This document shows, one piece after another, positions 45,890 through 61,600 of a stretch of 64,000 bases of DNA (positions are counted from its first letter, which is position 1; the number at the start of each line of letters is the position of its first letter). The stretch spans positions 2,847,501 through 2,911,500 of the forward strand of contig JANUWF010001631.1 of the NCBI GenBank assembly GCA_026120185.1, in the 5' to 3' direction. Below the pieces are notes generated by a model. That model was given only the letters and a program-made list of their open reading frames with translations, was not told where the DNA came from and did no database searches. This DNA is from Voacanga thouarsii (Eukaryota; Streptophyta; Magnoliopsida; Gentianales; Apocynaceae). The position numbers and the translations under genes are program-made.

Positions 45890-48800
45890 ATCCGATTATA
45901 TTAAAACGTGGTCATAACACTTTTCTTCGAAATTTAAACTAATCTAATGGTCAGATCATTAATTGAAAGTTCCTATATTTGTAAATGCCTTAAGTTTTCG
46001 GTCTTTTTGTAGACATTTGTTGGATAGCATGCCAAAATATATTCGATTATCTTCAAATTTGGCCGTAATACTTTTATTAGAAATTTAAATAAATCTAATG
46101 GTCGGATCATTAATTTAATGTGCCTATATTTGTTAATGACTATGGTTTTCGGTATTTTTGTTAATATTTGTTGGATTGCATGCCAAAATATATCCGATTA
46201 TCTTCAAATTTGGTCATAACACTTTTATTAGCAAATTTAAACAAATCTAACGGTCGGATCATTAATTGAAAGTGCCTATTTTTGTAAATTCCTTAAGTTT
46301 CGTTATTTTTGTTGATATTTGGAAGATTGCATGTCAAAATATATCCGATTATCTTCAAATTTAGTTATAATACTTTTATAAGCGATTTAAAAAAATCTAA
46401 CGGTCGGATCATTATTTGAAAGTGCCTATCTTTATAAATGCCTTAGGTTTTCGGTATTTTTGTTGATATTTGCAGGATTGCATGCCAAAATATATCCAAT
46501 TAACATCAAACTTGGTCAAAACACTTTATTGTAACAATTTAAACAAATCTAACAGTCGGATCATTAATTGAAAGTGTCATCTTTGTAAATGCCTTAGGTT
46601 TCGGTCTTTTTGTTGAAATTGTTGGAATGCATGCGAAAATATATCCTATTCTTTTCAAACTTGGTTATTACAATTTTATTATTAATTTAAAGAAATCTAA
46701 CGGTCGGATCATTAATTGAAAGTGTCTATTTTTGTTAATGCCTTAGGTTTTCGGTCTTTTTGTAGACATTTTTTGGGTTGCATGCCAAAATATATCCGAT
46801 TAATTCAAAATTGGTCATAACACTTTTTGTAGTAATTTAAAGAAATCTAACGGTCGGATCATTAATTGAAAGTGCCTATCTTTGTAAATGCCTTAGGTTT
46901 TCGGTCTTTTTGTAGACATTTGTTGGGTTGAATGCCAAAATATATCCGATTAACTTCAAATTTGGTCATAACACTTTTTGCAGTAATTTAAAGAAATCTA
47001 ATGGTCGGATCATTAATTGAAAGTGCCTATCTTTGTAAATGCCTTAGGTTTCGGTTTTTTGTAGACATTTGTTGGATTGCATCCCAAAATATATCTGATT
47101 AACTTCAAACTTGGTCATAACACTTTTTGTAGTAATTTAAACAAATTTAACGATCAGATCATTAATTGAAAGTGTCTATCCTTGTAAATGCCTAAGGTTT
47201 CGATATTTTTGTAAATATTTGGTGGATTGCATGCCTAATATATCCGATTATCTTCAAATTTGGTCGTAATACTTTTATTATAAATTTAAATAAATCTAAT
47301 GGTCGGATCAATAATTTAAAGTGCCTATATTTGCTAATAACTATTGTTTTCGGTATTTTTGTTAATATTTGTTGGATTGCATGCCAAAATATATTCGATT
47401 ATCTTCAAATTTGGTCACAACACTTTTATAAGCAATTTAAACAAATCTAACGGTCGGATCATTAATTGAATGTGCCTATCTTCGTAAATGCCTTAGGTTT
47501 TCGGTATTTTTGTTGATATTTGTAAGATTGCATGCCAAAATATATCCAATTAACATCAAACGTGGTCAAAACACTTTATTGTAATAATTTAAACAAATAT
47601 AACAGTCGGATCATTAATTGAAAGTACCTATCTTTATAAATGCCTTAGGCTTTCGGTCTTTTTGTAGACATTTGTTGGATTGCATGCCAAAATATATCCG
47701 ATTATATTAAAACGTGGTCATAACACTTTTCTTCGAAATTTAAACTAATCTAATGGTCAGATCATTAATTGAAAGTTCCTATATTTGTAAATGCCTTAGG
47801 TTTTGGGTCTTTTTGTAGACATTTGTTGGATTGCATGCCAAAATACATCCGATTATCTTCAAATTTGGTCGTAACACTTTTATTAGAAATTTAAATAAAT
47901 CTAATGGTCGGATCATTAATTTAAAGTGCCTATATTTGTCAATGACTAATGTTTTCGGTATTTTTGTTAATATTTGATGGATTGCATGCCAAAATATATC
48001 CGATTATCTTCAAATTTGGTCACAACACTTTTATTAGCAATTTAAACAAATCTAACAGTCGGATCAATAATTGTAAGTGCCTATTTTTGTAAATTCCTTA
48101 GGTTTTCGGTATTTTTGTTTTATATTTGTTGGATTGCATGCCAAAATATATCTGATTATCTTTAAATTTGCTCATAACACTTTTATTAGCAATTTAAACA
48201 AATATAATGGTCGGATCATTAAATAAAAGTGTCTATCTTTGTAAATGCCTTAGGTTTTCGGTCTTTTTGTAGATATTGTTGGAATGCATGCCAAAATATA
48301 TCCTATTCTCTTCAAACTTGGTTATTACAATTTTATTATTAATTTAAAAAAATCTAACGGTCGGATCATTAATTGAAAGTGCATATCTTTGTAAATGCCT
48401 TAGGTTTTCGGTATTTTTGTAGACATTTGTTGGGTTGCATGTCAAAATATATCCGATTAACTTCAAATTTGGTCATAACACATTTTGTATTAATTTAAAG
48501 AAATCTAACGGTCGGATCATTAATTGAAAGTGCCTATCTTTGTAAATACCTTTGGTTTTCGGTCTTTTTGTAGACATTTGTTGGATTGCATCCCAAAATA
48601 TATCTGATTAACTTCAAACTTGGAAATAACACTTTTTGTAGTAATTTAAACAAATCTAACGATCAGATCATTAATTGAAAGTGTATATCCTTGTAAATGC
48701 CTAAGGTTTCGGTATTTTTGTAAACATTTGGTGGATTGCATGCATAATATATCCGATTATCTTCAAATTTGGTCGTAACACTTTTATTAGAAATTTAAAT

Positions 48801-51800
48801 AAATCTAATGGTCGGATCAATAATTTAAAGTGCCTATATTTGTTAATGACTATTGTTTTCGGTATTTTTGTTAATATTTGTTAGATTGCATGCCAAAATA
48901 TATTCGATTATCTTCAAATTTGGTCGCAACACTTTTATTAGCAATTTAAACAAATCTAACGGTCGGATCATTAATTGAAAGTGCCTATCTTTGTAAATTC
49001 CTTAAGTTTCGTTATTTTTGTTGATATTTGGTAGATTGCATGTCAAAATATATCCGATTATCTTCAAATTTAGTTATAACACTTTTATAAGCGATTTAAA
49101 CAAATCTAACGGTCGGATCATTAATTGAATGTGCCTATCTTTGTAAATGCCTTAGGTTTTCGGTATTTTTGTTGATATTTGTAGGATTGCATGCCAAAAT
49201 ATATCCAATTAACATCAAACTTGGTCAAAACACTTTATTGTAATAATTTAAACAAATCTAACAGTCGGATCATTAATTGAAAGTGCCTATCTTTATAAAT
49301 GCCTTAGGTTTTCGGTCTTTTTGTAGACATTTGTTGGATTACATGCCAAAATATATCCGATTATATTAAAACGTGGTCATAACACTTTTCTTCGAAATTT
49401 AAACTAATCTAATGGTCAGATCATTAATTGAAAGTTCCTATATTTGTCAATGCCTTAAGTTTTCGGTCTTTTTGTAGACATTTGTTGGATAGCATGCCAA
49501 AATATATTCGATTATCTTCAAATTTGGCCGTAATACTTTTATTAGAAATTTAAATAAATCTAATGGTCGGATCATTAATTTAATGTGCCTATATTTGTTA
49601 ATGACTATGGTTTTCGGTATTTTTGTTAATATTTGTTGGATTGCATGCCAAAATATATCCGATTATCTTCAAATTTGGTCACAACACTTTTATTAGCAAT
49701 TTAAACAAATCTAACGGTCGGATCATTAATTGAAAGTGCCTATTTTTGTAAATTCCTTAAGTTTCGTTATTTTTGTTGATATTTGGAAGATTGCATGTCA
49801 AAATATATCCGATTATCTTCAAATTTAGTTATAATACTTTTATAAGCGATTTAAAAAAATCTAACGGTCGGATCATTATTTGAAAGTGCCTATCTTTATA
49901 AATGCCTTAGGTTTTCGGTATTTTTGTTGATATTTGCAGGATTGCATGCCAAAATATATCCAATTAACATCAAACTTGGTCAAAACACTTTATTGTAACA
50001 ATTTAAACAAATCTAACAGTCGGATCATTAATTGAAAGTGTCATCTTTGTAAATGCCTTAGGTTTCGGTCTTTTTGTTGAAATTGTTGGAATGCATGCGA
50101 AAATATATCCTATTCTCTTCAAACTTGGTTATTACAATTTTATTATTAATTTAATGAAATCTAACGGTCGGATCATTAATTGAAAGTGCCTATCTTTGTT
50201 AATGCCTTAGGTTTTCGGTCTTTTTGTAGACATTTTTTGGGTTGCATGCCAAAATATATCCGATTAATTCAAAATTGGTCATAACACTTTTTGTAGTAAT
50301 TTAAAGAAATCTAACGGTCGGATCATTAATTGAAAGTGCCTATCTTTGTAAATGCCTTAGGTTTTCGGTCTTTTTGTAGACATTTGTTGGGTTGAATGCC
50401 AAAATATATCCGATTAACTTCAAATTTGGTCATAACACTTTTTGTAGTAATTTAAAGAAATCTAATGGTCGGATCATTAATTGAAAGTGCATATCTTTGT
50501 AAATGCCTTAGGTTTCGGGTTTTTTGTAGACATTTGTTGGATTGCATCCCAAAATATATCTGATTAACTTCAAACTTGGTCATAACACTTTTTGTAGTAA
50601 TTTAAACAAATTTAACGATCAGATCATTAATTGAAAGTGCCTATCCTTGTAAATGCCTAAGGTTTCGATATTTTTGTAAATATTTGGTGGATTGCATGCC
50701 TAATATATCCGATTATCTTCAAATTTGGTCGTAACACTTTTATTAGAAATTTAAATAAATCTAAAGGTCGGATCAATAATTTAAAGTGCCTATATTTGCT
50801 AATAACTATTGTTTTCGGTATTTTTGTTAATATTTGTTGGATTGCATGCCAAAATATATCCGATTATCTTCAAATTTGGTCACAACACTTTTATAAGCAA
50901 TTTAAACAAATCTAACGGTCGGATCATTAATTGAATGTGCCTATTTTTGTAAATTCCTTAGGTTTTCGGTATTTTTGTTTTATATTTGTTGGATTGCATG
51001 CCAAAATATATCTGATTATCTTTAAATTTGCTCGTAAAACTTTTATTAGCAATTTAAACAAATATAACGGTCGGATCATTAAATGAAAGTGTCTACCTTT
51101 GTAAATGCCTTAGGTTTTCGGTCATTTTGTGTATATTGTTGGAATGTATGCCAAAATATATCATATTCTCTTCAAACCTGGTTATTACAATTTTATTATC
51201 AATTTAAAAAAATCTAATGGTCGGATCATTTATTGAAAGTGCCTATCTTTGTAAATGCCTTAGGTATTCAGTCTTTTTATAGACATTTGTTGGGTTGCAT
51301 GCCAAAATATATCCGATTAACTTCAAATTTGGTGGTAACACTTTTTGTAGTAATTTAAAGAAATTTAACGATCGGATCATTAATTGAAAGTGCCTATCTT
51401 TGTAAATGCCTAAGGTTTTCGGTCTTTTTGTAGACATTTGTTGGATTGCATCCCAAAATATATATGATTAACTTCAAACTTGGTCATAACACTTTTTGTA
51501 GTAATTTAAACAAATCTAACGATCAGATCATTAATTGAAAGTGCCTATCCTTGTAAATGCCTAAGGTTTTGGTATTTTTGTAAACATTTGGTGGATTGCA
51601 TGCCTAATATATCCGATTATCTTCAAATTTGGTCGCTACACTTTTATTAGAAATTTAAATAAATCTAATGGTCGGATCAATAATTTAAAGTGCCAATATT
51701 TGTTAATGACTATGGTTTTCGGTATTTTTATTAATATTTGTTGGATTGCATGCCAAAATATATCCGATTATCTTCAAATTTGGTCACAATACTTTTATTA

Positions 51801-52900
51801 GCAATTTAAACAAATATAACGGTCGGATCATTAATTTAAAGTGCCTATCTTTGTAAATTCCTTAGGTTTCGTTATTTTTGTTGATATTTGGTAGATTGCA
51901 TGTCAAAATATATCCGATTATCTTCAAATTTAGTTATAAAACTTTTATAAACGATTTAAACAAATCTAACGGTCGGATCATTAATTGAAAGAGCCTATCT
52001 TTGTAAATGCCTTAGATTTTCGGTATTTTTGTTGATATTTGTAGGATTGCATGCCAAAATATATCCAATTAACATCAAACTTGGTCAAAACACTTTATTG
52101 TAATAATTTAAACAAATTTAACAGTCGGATCATTAATTGAATGTACCTATCTTTATAAATGTCATAGGTTTTCGGTCTTTTTGTAGACATTTGTTGGATT
52201 GCATGCCAAAATATATCCGATTATATTAAAACGTGGTCATAACACTTTTCTTCGAAATTTAAACTAATCTAATGGTCAGATCATTAATTGAAAGTTCCTA
52301 TATTTGTAAATGCCTTAGGTTTTCGGTCTTTTTGTAGACATTTGTTGGATTGCAAGCCAAAATATATACGATTAACTTCAAACTTGGTTATAATACTTTT
52401 TGTAGTAATTTAAAGAAATCTAACGGTCGGATTATTAATTGAAAGTGCTTATCTTTGTAAATGCCTATGGTTTCTGTCTTTTTGTAAATATTTGGTGGAT
52501 TGCATGCCTAATATATCCGATTATCTTCAAATTTGGTCGTAACACTTTTACTAGAAACTTAAATAAATCTAATGGTCAGATCATTAATTTAAAGTGCCTG
52601 TATTTGTTAATGACTAAGGTTTTCGATATTTTTGTTAATATTTGTTGGATTGCATTCCAAAATATATCCGATTATCTTCAAATTTGGTCACAACACTTTT
52701 ATTAGCTATTTAAACAAATCTAACGGTCGGATCATTACTTGAAAGTGTCTATCTTTTTAAATTCCTTAGGTTTCGTTATTTTTATTGATTTTGGTAGATT
52801 GCATGTCAAAATATATCCGATTATCTTCAAATTTAGTTATAACACTTTTATAAGCGATTTAAACAAATCTAACGGTCGGATCATTAATTGAATGTGCCAA
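45890..52900 (+). repeat. Higher-order repeat block, ~3.46 kb (about 23-mer) unit
   Basis: The private sequence GGATAGCATGCCAAAATATATTCG occurs at 46022 and 49487 (3465 apart). The same spacing holds for GAAATTGTTGGAATGCATGCG (about 46615 and 50080), CGATTAATTCAAAATTGG (about 46797 and 50263) and GCTAATAACTATTGTTTTCGG (about 47332 and 50797). Past about 50930 the second copy jumps to sequence corresponding to about 48070, a deletion of roughly 0.6 kb relative to the first. Confidence 0.75.
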
Positions 52901-55900
52901 TCTTTGTAAATGCCTTAGGTTTTCGGTCTTTTTGTAGACATTTTTTGGATTGCATGGCAAAATATATCCGATTATATTAAAACGTGGTCATAACACTTTT
53001 CTTCGACATTTAAACTAATCTAATGGTCAGATCATTAATTGAAAGTTCCTATATTTGTAAATGCCTTAGGTTTTCGGTCTTTTTGTAGACATTTGTTGGA
53101 TTGCAAGCCAAAATATATACGATTAACTTCAAACTTGGTCATAATACTTTTTGTAGTAATTTAAATAAATCTAACGGTCGGATCATTAATTGAAAGTGCT
53201 TATCTTTGTAAATGCCTAAGGTTTCGGTCTTTTTGTAAATATTTGGTGGATTGCATGCCTAATATATCCGATTATCTTCAAATTTGGTCGTAACACTTTT
53301 ACTAGAAACTTAAATAAATCTAATGATCGGATAATTAATTTAAAGTGCCTGTATTTGTTAATGACTAAGGTTTTCGATATTTTTGTTAATATTTGTTGGA
53401 TTGCATTCCAAAATATATCCGATTATCTTCAAATTTGGTCACAACACTTTTATTAGCAATTTAAACAATTCTAACGGTCGGATCATTAATTGAAAGTGTC
53501 TATCTTTGTAAATTCCTTAGGTTTCGTTATTTTCGTTGATATTTGGTAGATTGTATGTCAAAATATATCCGATTATCTTCAAATTTAGTTATTACACTTT
53601 TATAAACGATTTAAACAAATCTAACGGTCGGATCATTAATTGAAAGTGCCTATCTTTGTAAATGCCTTAGGTTTTCGGTATTTTTGTTGATATTTGTAGG
53701 ATTGCATGCCAAAATATATCCAATTAACATCAAACTTGGTCAAAACACTTTTGTGTAATAATTTAAACAAATCTAACAGTCGGATCAATAATTGAAAGTG
53801 TCTATCTTTATAAATGCCTTCGGTTTTCGGTCTTTTTGTAGACACTTGTTGGATTGCATCCCAAAATATATCCGATTATATTAAAACGTGGTCATAACAC
53901 TTTTCTTCGAAATTTAAACTAATCTAATGGCCAGATCATTAAATGAAAGTTCCTATCTTTATAAATGCATTAGGTTTTCGGTCTTTTTGAGACATTTGTT
54001 GCATTTCAGGCCAAAATACATCCGATTATCTTCAAATTTGGCCATACCACTTTTCATAACAATTTAAACAAATCTAACGGTCGGATCATTAATTGAAAGT
54101 GCCTATTTTTGTAAATTCCTTAGGTTTTCGGTATTTTTGTTTTATATTTGTTGGATTGCATGAAAAAATATATCTGATTATCTTTAAATTTGCTCATAGC
54201 ACTTTTATTAGCAATTTAAACTAATATAACGGTTGGAACATTAATTCAAAGTTCCTATCTTTGTAAATGTCATAGGTTTTCAGTATTTTTGTCGATATTT
54301 GTTGGATTGCATACCAAAATATATCCTATTCTCTTCAAACTTGGTCATTACAATTTTATTATCAATTTAAAAAAATCTAACGGTCGGATCATTAATTGAA
54401 AGTGCCTATCTTTGTAAATGCCTTAGGTTTTCGGTCTTTTTGTTGACATTTCTTGGGTTGCATACCAAAATATATCCGATTAACTTCAAACTTGTTCATA
54501 ACACTTTTTGTAGTAATTTAAAGAAATCTAATGGTCGGATCATTAATTGAAAGTGCCTAACTTTGTAAATGTCTTAGGTTTTCAGTCTTTTTGTAGACAT
54601 TTGTTGGATTGCATGCCAAAATATATCTGATTAACTTCAAACATGGTCATAACACTTTTTGTAGTAATTTAAACAAATCTAACGATCAGATCAATAATTG
54701 AAAGTGCATATCCTTGTAAATGCCTAAGGTATCGATATTTTTGTAAACATATGGTGGATTGCATGCCTAATATATCCGATTATCTTCAAATTTGGTCGTA
54801 ACACTTTTATTAGAAATTAAAAAAAATATAATGGTCGGATCATTAATTTAAAGAGCCTGTATTTGTTAATGACTAAGGTTTCCGATATTTTTATTAATAT
54901 TTGTTGGATTGCATGCCAAAATATATCCGATTATCTGCAAATTTGGTCACAACACTTTTATTAGCAATTTAAACAAATCTAACGGTCGGATCATTAATTG
55001 AAAGTGCCGATCTTTGTAAATTCCTTAAGTTTCGTTATTTTTGTTAATATTTGGTAGATTGCATGTCAAAATATATCCGATTATCTTCGAATTTAGTTAT
55101 AACACTTTTATAAGCGATTTAAACAAATATAATGGTCGGTTCATTGAAAGTGCCTATCTTTGTAAATGCCTTAGGTTTTTAGTATTTTTGTTGATATTTG
55201 TAGGATTGCATGCCAAAATATATCCAATTAACATCAAACTTGGTCAGAACACTTTATTGTAATAATTTAAACAAATCTAATAGTCGGATCTTTAATTGAA
55301 AGTGCCTATCCTTATAAATGCCTTAGGTTTTCGGTCTTTTTGTAGACATTTGTTGGATTGCATGCCAAAATTTATCCGTATATATTAAAACGTTGTCATA
55401 ACACTTTTCTTCGAAATTTAAACTAATCTAATGGTTAGATCATTAATTGAAAGTTCCTATATTTGTAAATGCCTTAGGTTTTCGGTCATTTTGTAGACGT
55501 TTGTTGGATTGCATGCCAAAATATATCAGATTATCTTCAAATTTGGTCGTAACACTTTTATTAGAAATTTAAATAAATCTAATGGTTGGATCATTAATTT
55601 AAAGTGCCTATATTTGTTAATGACTAAGCTTTTCAGTATTTTTGTAAATATTTGTTGGATTGCATTCCAAAATATATCCGATTATCTTGAAATTTGGTCA
55701 CAACACTTTTATTAGCAATTTAAAACAATCTGACGGTCGGATCATTTATTGAAAGTGCCTATCTTTGTAAATTCCTTAAGTTTCGTTATTTTTGTTGATA
55801 TTTGGTAGATTGCATATCAAAATATATCCGATTATCTTCAAATTTAGTTATAACACTTTTTTAAGCGATTGAAATAAATCTAACGGTCGGATCATTAATT

Positions 55901-58649
55901 GAAAGTGCCTATCTTTTTAAATGCCTTAGGTTTTCGGTCTTTTTGTAGACATTTGTTGGATTGCATGCCAAAATATATCCGATTATATTAAAACGTGGTC
56001 ATAACACTTTTCTTCGAAATTTAAACTAATCTAATGGTCAGATCATAAATTGAATGTTCCTATATTTGTAAATGCCTTAGGTTTTCGGTCTTTTTGTAGA
56101 CATTTGTTGGATTGCATGCCAAAATATATCCGATTATCTTCAAATTTGATCGCAACACTTTTATTAGAAAATTAAATAAATCTAATGGTCGGATCATTAA
56201 TTTAAAGTGTCTATATTTGTTAATGACTAAGGTTTTCGGTATTTTTGTTAATATTTGTTGGATTGCATGACAAAATATATCCGATTATCTTCAAATTTGG
56301 TCACAACACTTTTATTAGCAATTTAAACAAATCTAACGGTCGGATCATTAATTGAAAGTGCCTATTTTTGTAAATTCCTTAGGTTTCGGTATTTTTATTT
56401 TTTATTTGTTGGATTGCATGTCAAAATATATCTGATTATCTTTAAATTTGCTCATAGCACTTTTATTAACAATTTAAACAAATATTACGGTCGGATCATT
56501 AAATGAAAGTTTCTATCTTTGTAAATGCCTTAGGTTTTCGGTCTTTCTGTTGATATTGTTGGAATGCATGCCAAAATATATCCTATTCTCTTCAAACTTG
56601 GTTATTACAATTTTATTATCAATTTAAAATAATCTAACGGTCGGATCATTAATTGAAAGTACTTATCTTTGTAAATGCCTTAGGTTTTCGGTCTTTTTGT
56701 AGACATTTGTTGCGTGACATGCCAAAATATATCCTATTAACTTCAAATTTGGTAATAACACTTTTTGTAGTAATTTAAAGAAACATCTAACGGTCGGATC
56801 ATTAATTGAATGCGCCTATATTTGTAAATGCCTTAGGTTTTCGATCTTTCTGTAGACATTTGTTTGATTGCATCCCAAAATATATCTGATTAACTTCAAA
56901 CTTGGTCATAACACTTTTTGTAGTAATTTAAACAAATATAACGATCAGATCATTAATTGAAAGTGCCTATCCTTGTAAATGTCTAAGGTTTCCGTATTTT
57001 TGTAAACATTTGGTGGATTGCATGCCTAATATTTCCGATTATCTTCAAATTTGGTCGTAACAATTTTATTAGAAATTTAAATAAATCTAATGGTCGGATC
57101 AATAATTTAAAGAGCCTGTATTTGTTAATGACTATGGTTTTCGGTATTTTTGTTAATATTTGTTGGATTGCATGCCAAAATATATCCGATTATCTTCAAA
57201 TTTGGTAACAACACTTTTATTAGCAATTTAAACAAATCTAACGGTCGGATCATTAATTGAAAGTGCCTATCTTTGTAAATTCCTTAAGTTTCGTTATTTT
57301 TGTTGATATTTGGTAGATTGCATGTCAAAATATATCCGATTATCTTCAAATTTAGTTATAACACTTTTATAAGCGATTTAAACAAATCTAACGGTCGGAT
57401 CATTAATTGAAAGTGCCTATCTTTGTAAATGCCCTAGGTTTTTGATATTTTTGTTAATATTTGTAGGATTGAATGCCTAAATATATCCAATTAACATCAA
57501 ACTTGGTCAAAACACTTTATTGTAATAATTTAAATAAATCTAACAGTCGGATCACTAATTAAAAGTGCCTATCTTTATAAATGCCTTAGGTTTTCGGTCT
57601 TTTTGTAGACATTTTTTGGATTGCATGCCAAAATACATCCGATTATATTAAAACGTGGTCATAACACTTTTCTTCGAAATTTAAACTAATCTAATGGTCG
57701 GATCATTAAATGAAAGTGTCTATCTTTGTAAATGCCTTAGGTTTTCGGTCTTTTTGTAGACATTTGTTGGGATGCATGCCAAAATATATCCGATTAACTT
57801 CAAATTTGGTCATAACACTTTTTGTTGTATTTTAAAGAAATCTAACGGTCGGATCATTAATTGAAAGTGCCAATCTTTGCAAATGCTTTAGGTTTTCGGT
57901 CTTTTTATAGACATTTGTTAGATTGCATCCCAAAATATATCTGATTAACTTCAAACTTGGTCATAACACTTTTTGTAGTAATTTAAACAAATATAACGAT
58001 CAGATCATTAATTGAAAGTTCCTATCCTTGTAAATGCCTAAGGTTTCGGTATTTTTGTAAACATTTGGTAGATTGCTTGCCTAATATATCCGATTATCTT
58101 CAAATTTTGTCGTAACACTTTTATTAGAAATTTAAATAAATCTAATGGTCGTATCAATAATTTAAAGTGCCTATATTTGTTAATGACTATGGTTTTCGGT
58201 ATTTTTGTTAATATTTGTTGGATTACATGCCAAGATATATCCGATTATCTTCAAATTTGGTCACAACACATTTATTAGCAATTTAAACAAATGTAACGGT
58301 CGGATCATTAATTGAAAGTGCCTATCTTTGTAAATTCCTTATTATTGTTGATTTTTGGTAGATTGCATGTCAAAATATATCCGATTATCTTCAAAATTAG
58401 TTATAACACTTTTATAAGCGATTTAAACAAATCTAACGGTCGGATCATTAATTGAAAGTGTCTATCTTTGTAAATACCTTAGGTTTTCGGCATTTTTGTT
58501 GATATTTGTAGGATTGCATGTCAAAATATATCCGATTATCTTCAAATTTAGTTATAACACTTTTATAAGCGATTTAAACAAATATAACGGTCGGTTCATT
58601 AATTGAAAGTGCCTATCTTTGTAAATGCCTTAGGTTTTCGGTATTTTTG

Positions 58650-61600
58650 TTGATATTTGTAGGATTGCATGCTAAAATATATCCAATTAACATCAAATTT
58701 GGCCAAAACACTTTATTGTAATAATTTAAACAAATCTAACAGTCGGATCATTAATTGAAAGTGCCTATTTTTATAAATGCATTAGGTTTTTGGTCTTTTT
58801 GTAGAGATTTGTTGGCTCCGATTATATTAAAACGTGGTCATAACACTTTTCTTCGAAATTTAAACTAATCTACTGGTCCGATCATTAATTGAAAGTTCCT
58901 ATATTTGTAAATGTCTTAGGTTTTCGGTCTTTTTGTATACATTTGTTGGATTGCATGCCAAAATATATCCTATTATCTTCAAATTTGGTCGTAACACTTT
59001 TATTAGAAATTTAAATAAATCTAATGGTCGGATCATTAATTTAAAGTGCCTATACTTGTTAATGACTAAGGTTTTCGATATTTTTGTTAATATTTGTTGG
59101 ATTGCATTCCAAAATATATCCGATTATCTTCAAATTTGGTCACAACACTTTTATTAGCAATTTAAACAAATCTAACGGTCGGATCATTAATTGAAAGTGT
59201 CTGTCTTTGTAAATGCCTTAGGTTTTCGGTCTTTTTGTTGATATTGTTGGAATGCATGCCAAAATATATCCTATTCTCTTCAAACTTGGTGATTACAATT
59301 TTATTATCAATTTAAAAAAATCTAACGGTCGGATCATTAATTAAAAGTGCTTATCTTAGTAAATGCCTTAGGTTTTCGGTCTTTTTGTAGACATTTGTTG
59401 GGTTGCATGCCAAAATATATCCGATTAACTTCAAACTAGGTCATAACACTTTTTGTAGTAATTTCAAGAAATCTAACGGTCGGATCATTAATTGAAAGTG
59501 CCTATCTTTGTAAATGCCTTATGTTTTCGGTCTTTTTGTAGACATTTGTTAGATTGCATCCCAAAATATATCTGATTAACTTCAAACTTGGTCATAACAC
59601 TTTTTGTAGTAATTTAAGCAAATCTAACGATCAGATCATTAATTGAAAGTGCCTATCCTTGTAAATGCCTAAGGTTTCGGTATTTTCGTAAACATTTGGT
59701 GGATTGCATGCCTAATATATCTGATTATCTTCGAATTTGGTCGTAACACTTTTATTAGAAATTTAAATAAATCTAATGGTCGGATCATTAATTTAAAGTG
59801 CCTATATTTGTTAATTACTATGGTTTTCGATATTTTTGTTAATATTTGTTGGATTGCATTCCAAAATATATCCGATTATCTTCAAATTTGGTCACAACAC
59901 TTTTATTAGCAATTTAAACAAATCTAACGGTCGGATCATTAATTGAAAGTGCCTATCTTTTTAAATGTCTTAGGTTTTCGATCTTTTTGTAAACATTTGG
60001 TGGATTGCATGCCTAATATATTTCTAAATTCCTTAAGTTTCGTTATTTTTGTTGATATTTGGTAAATTGCATGTCAAAATATATCCGATTATCTTCAAAT
60101 TTAGTTATAACACTTTTATAAGCGATTTAAACAAATCTAACGGTCGGATCATTAATTGAAAGTGCCTATCGTTGTAAATGCCGTAGGTTTCGGCATTTTT
60201 GTTGATATTGTAGGATTGCATGCCAAAATATATCCAATTAACATCAAACTTGGTCAAAACACTTTATTGTAATAATTTAAACAAATCTAACAGTCGGATC
60301 ATTAATTGAAAGTGCCTATCTTTATAAATGCCTTATGTTTTCGGTCTTTTTGTAGACATTTGTTGGATTGCATGCCAAAATATGTCCGATTATATGAAAA
60401 CGTGGTCATAACACTTTTCTTCGAAATTTAAACTAATCTAATGCTCCGATCATTAATTGAAAGTTCCTATATTTGTAAATGCCTTAAGTTTCGGTCTTTT
60501 TGTATACATTTGTTGGATTGCATGCCAAAATATATCCGATTATCTTCAAATTTGGTCGTAACACTTTTTTTAGAAATTTAAATAAGTCTAATGGTCGGAT
60601 CATTAATTTAAAGTGCCTATATTTGTTAATGACTAAGGTTTTCGATATTTTTGTTAATATTTGTTGGATTGCATTCCAAAATATATCCGATTATCTTCAA
60701 ATTTGGTCACAACACTTTTATTAGCAATTTAAACAAATCTAACGGTCGGATCATTAATTGAAAGTGTCTGTCTTTGTAAATGCCTTAGGTTTTCGGTCTT
60801 TTTGTTGATATTGTTGGAATGCATGCCAAAATATATCCTATTCTCTTCAAACCTGGTTATTACAATTTTATTATCAATTTAAAAAAATCTAACGGTCGGA
60901 TCATTAATTGAAAGTGTTTATCTTTGTAAATGCCTTAGGTTTTCGGTCTTTTTGTAGACATTTGTTGGGTTACATGCCAAAATATACCCGATTAACTTCA
61001 AACTAGGTCATAACACTTTTTGTAGTAATTTCAAGAAATCTAACGGTCGGATCATTAATTGAAAGTGCCTATCTTTGTAAATGCCTTATGTTTTCGGTCT
61101 TTTTGTAGACATTTGTTAGATTGCATCCCAAAATATATCTGATTAACTTCAAACTTGGTCATAACACTTTTTGTAGTAATTTAAGCAAATCTAACGATCA
61201 GATCATTAATTGAAAGTGCCTATCCTTGTAAATACCTAAGGTTTCGGTATTTTCGTAAACATTTGGTGGATTGCATGCCTAATATATCTGATTATCTTCG
61301 AATTTGGTCGTAACTCTTTTATTAGAAATTTAAATAAATCTAATGGTCAGATCATTAATTTAAAGTGCCTATATTTGTTAATTACTATGGTTTTCGATAT
61401 TTTTGTTAATATTTGTTGGATTGCATTCCAAAATATATCCGATTATCTTCAAATTTGGTCACAACACTTTTATTAGCAATTTAAACAAATCTAACGGTCG
61501 GATCATTAACTGAAAGTGCCTATCTTTTTAAATGTCTTAGGTTTTCGATCTTTTTGTAAACATTTGGTGGATTGCATGCCTAATATATTTCTAAATTCCT

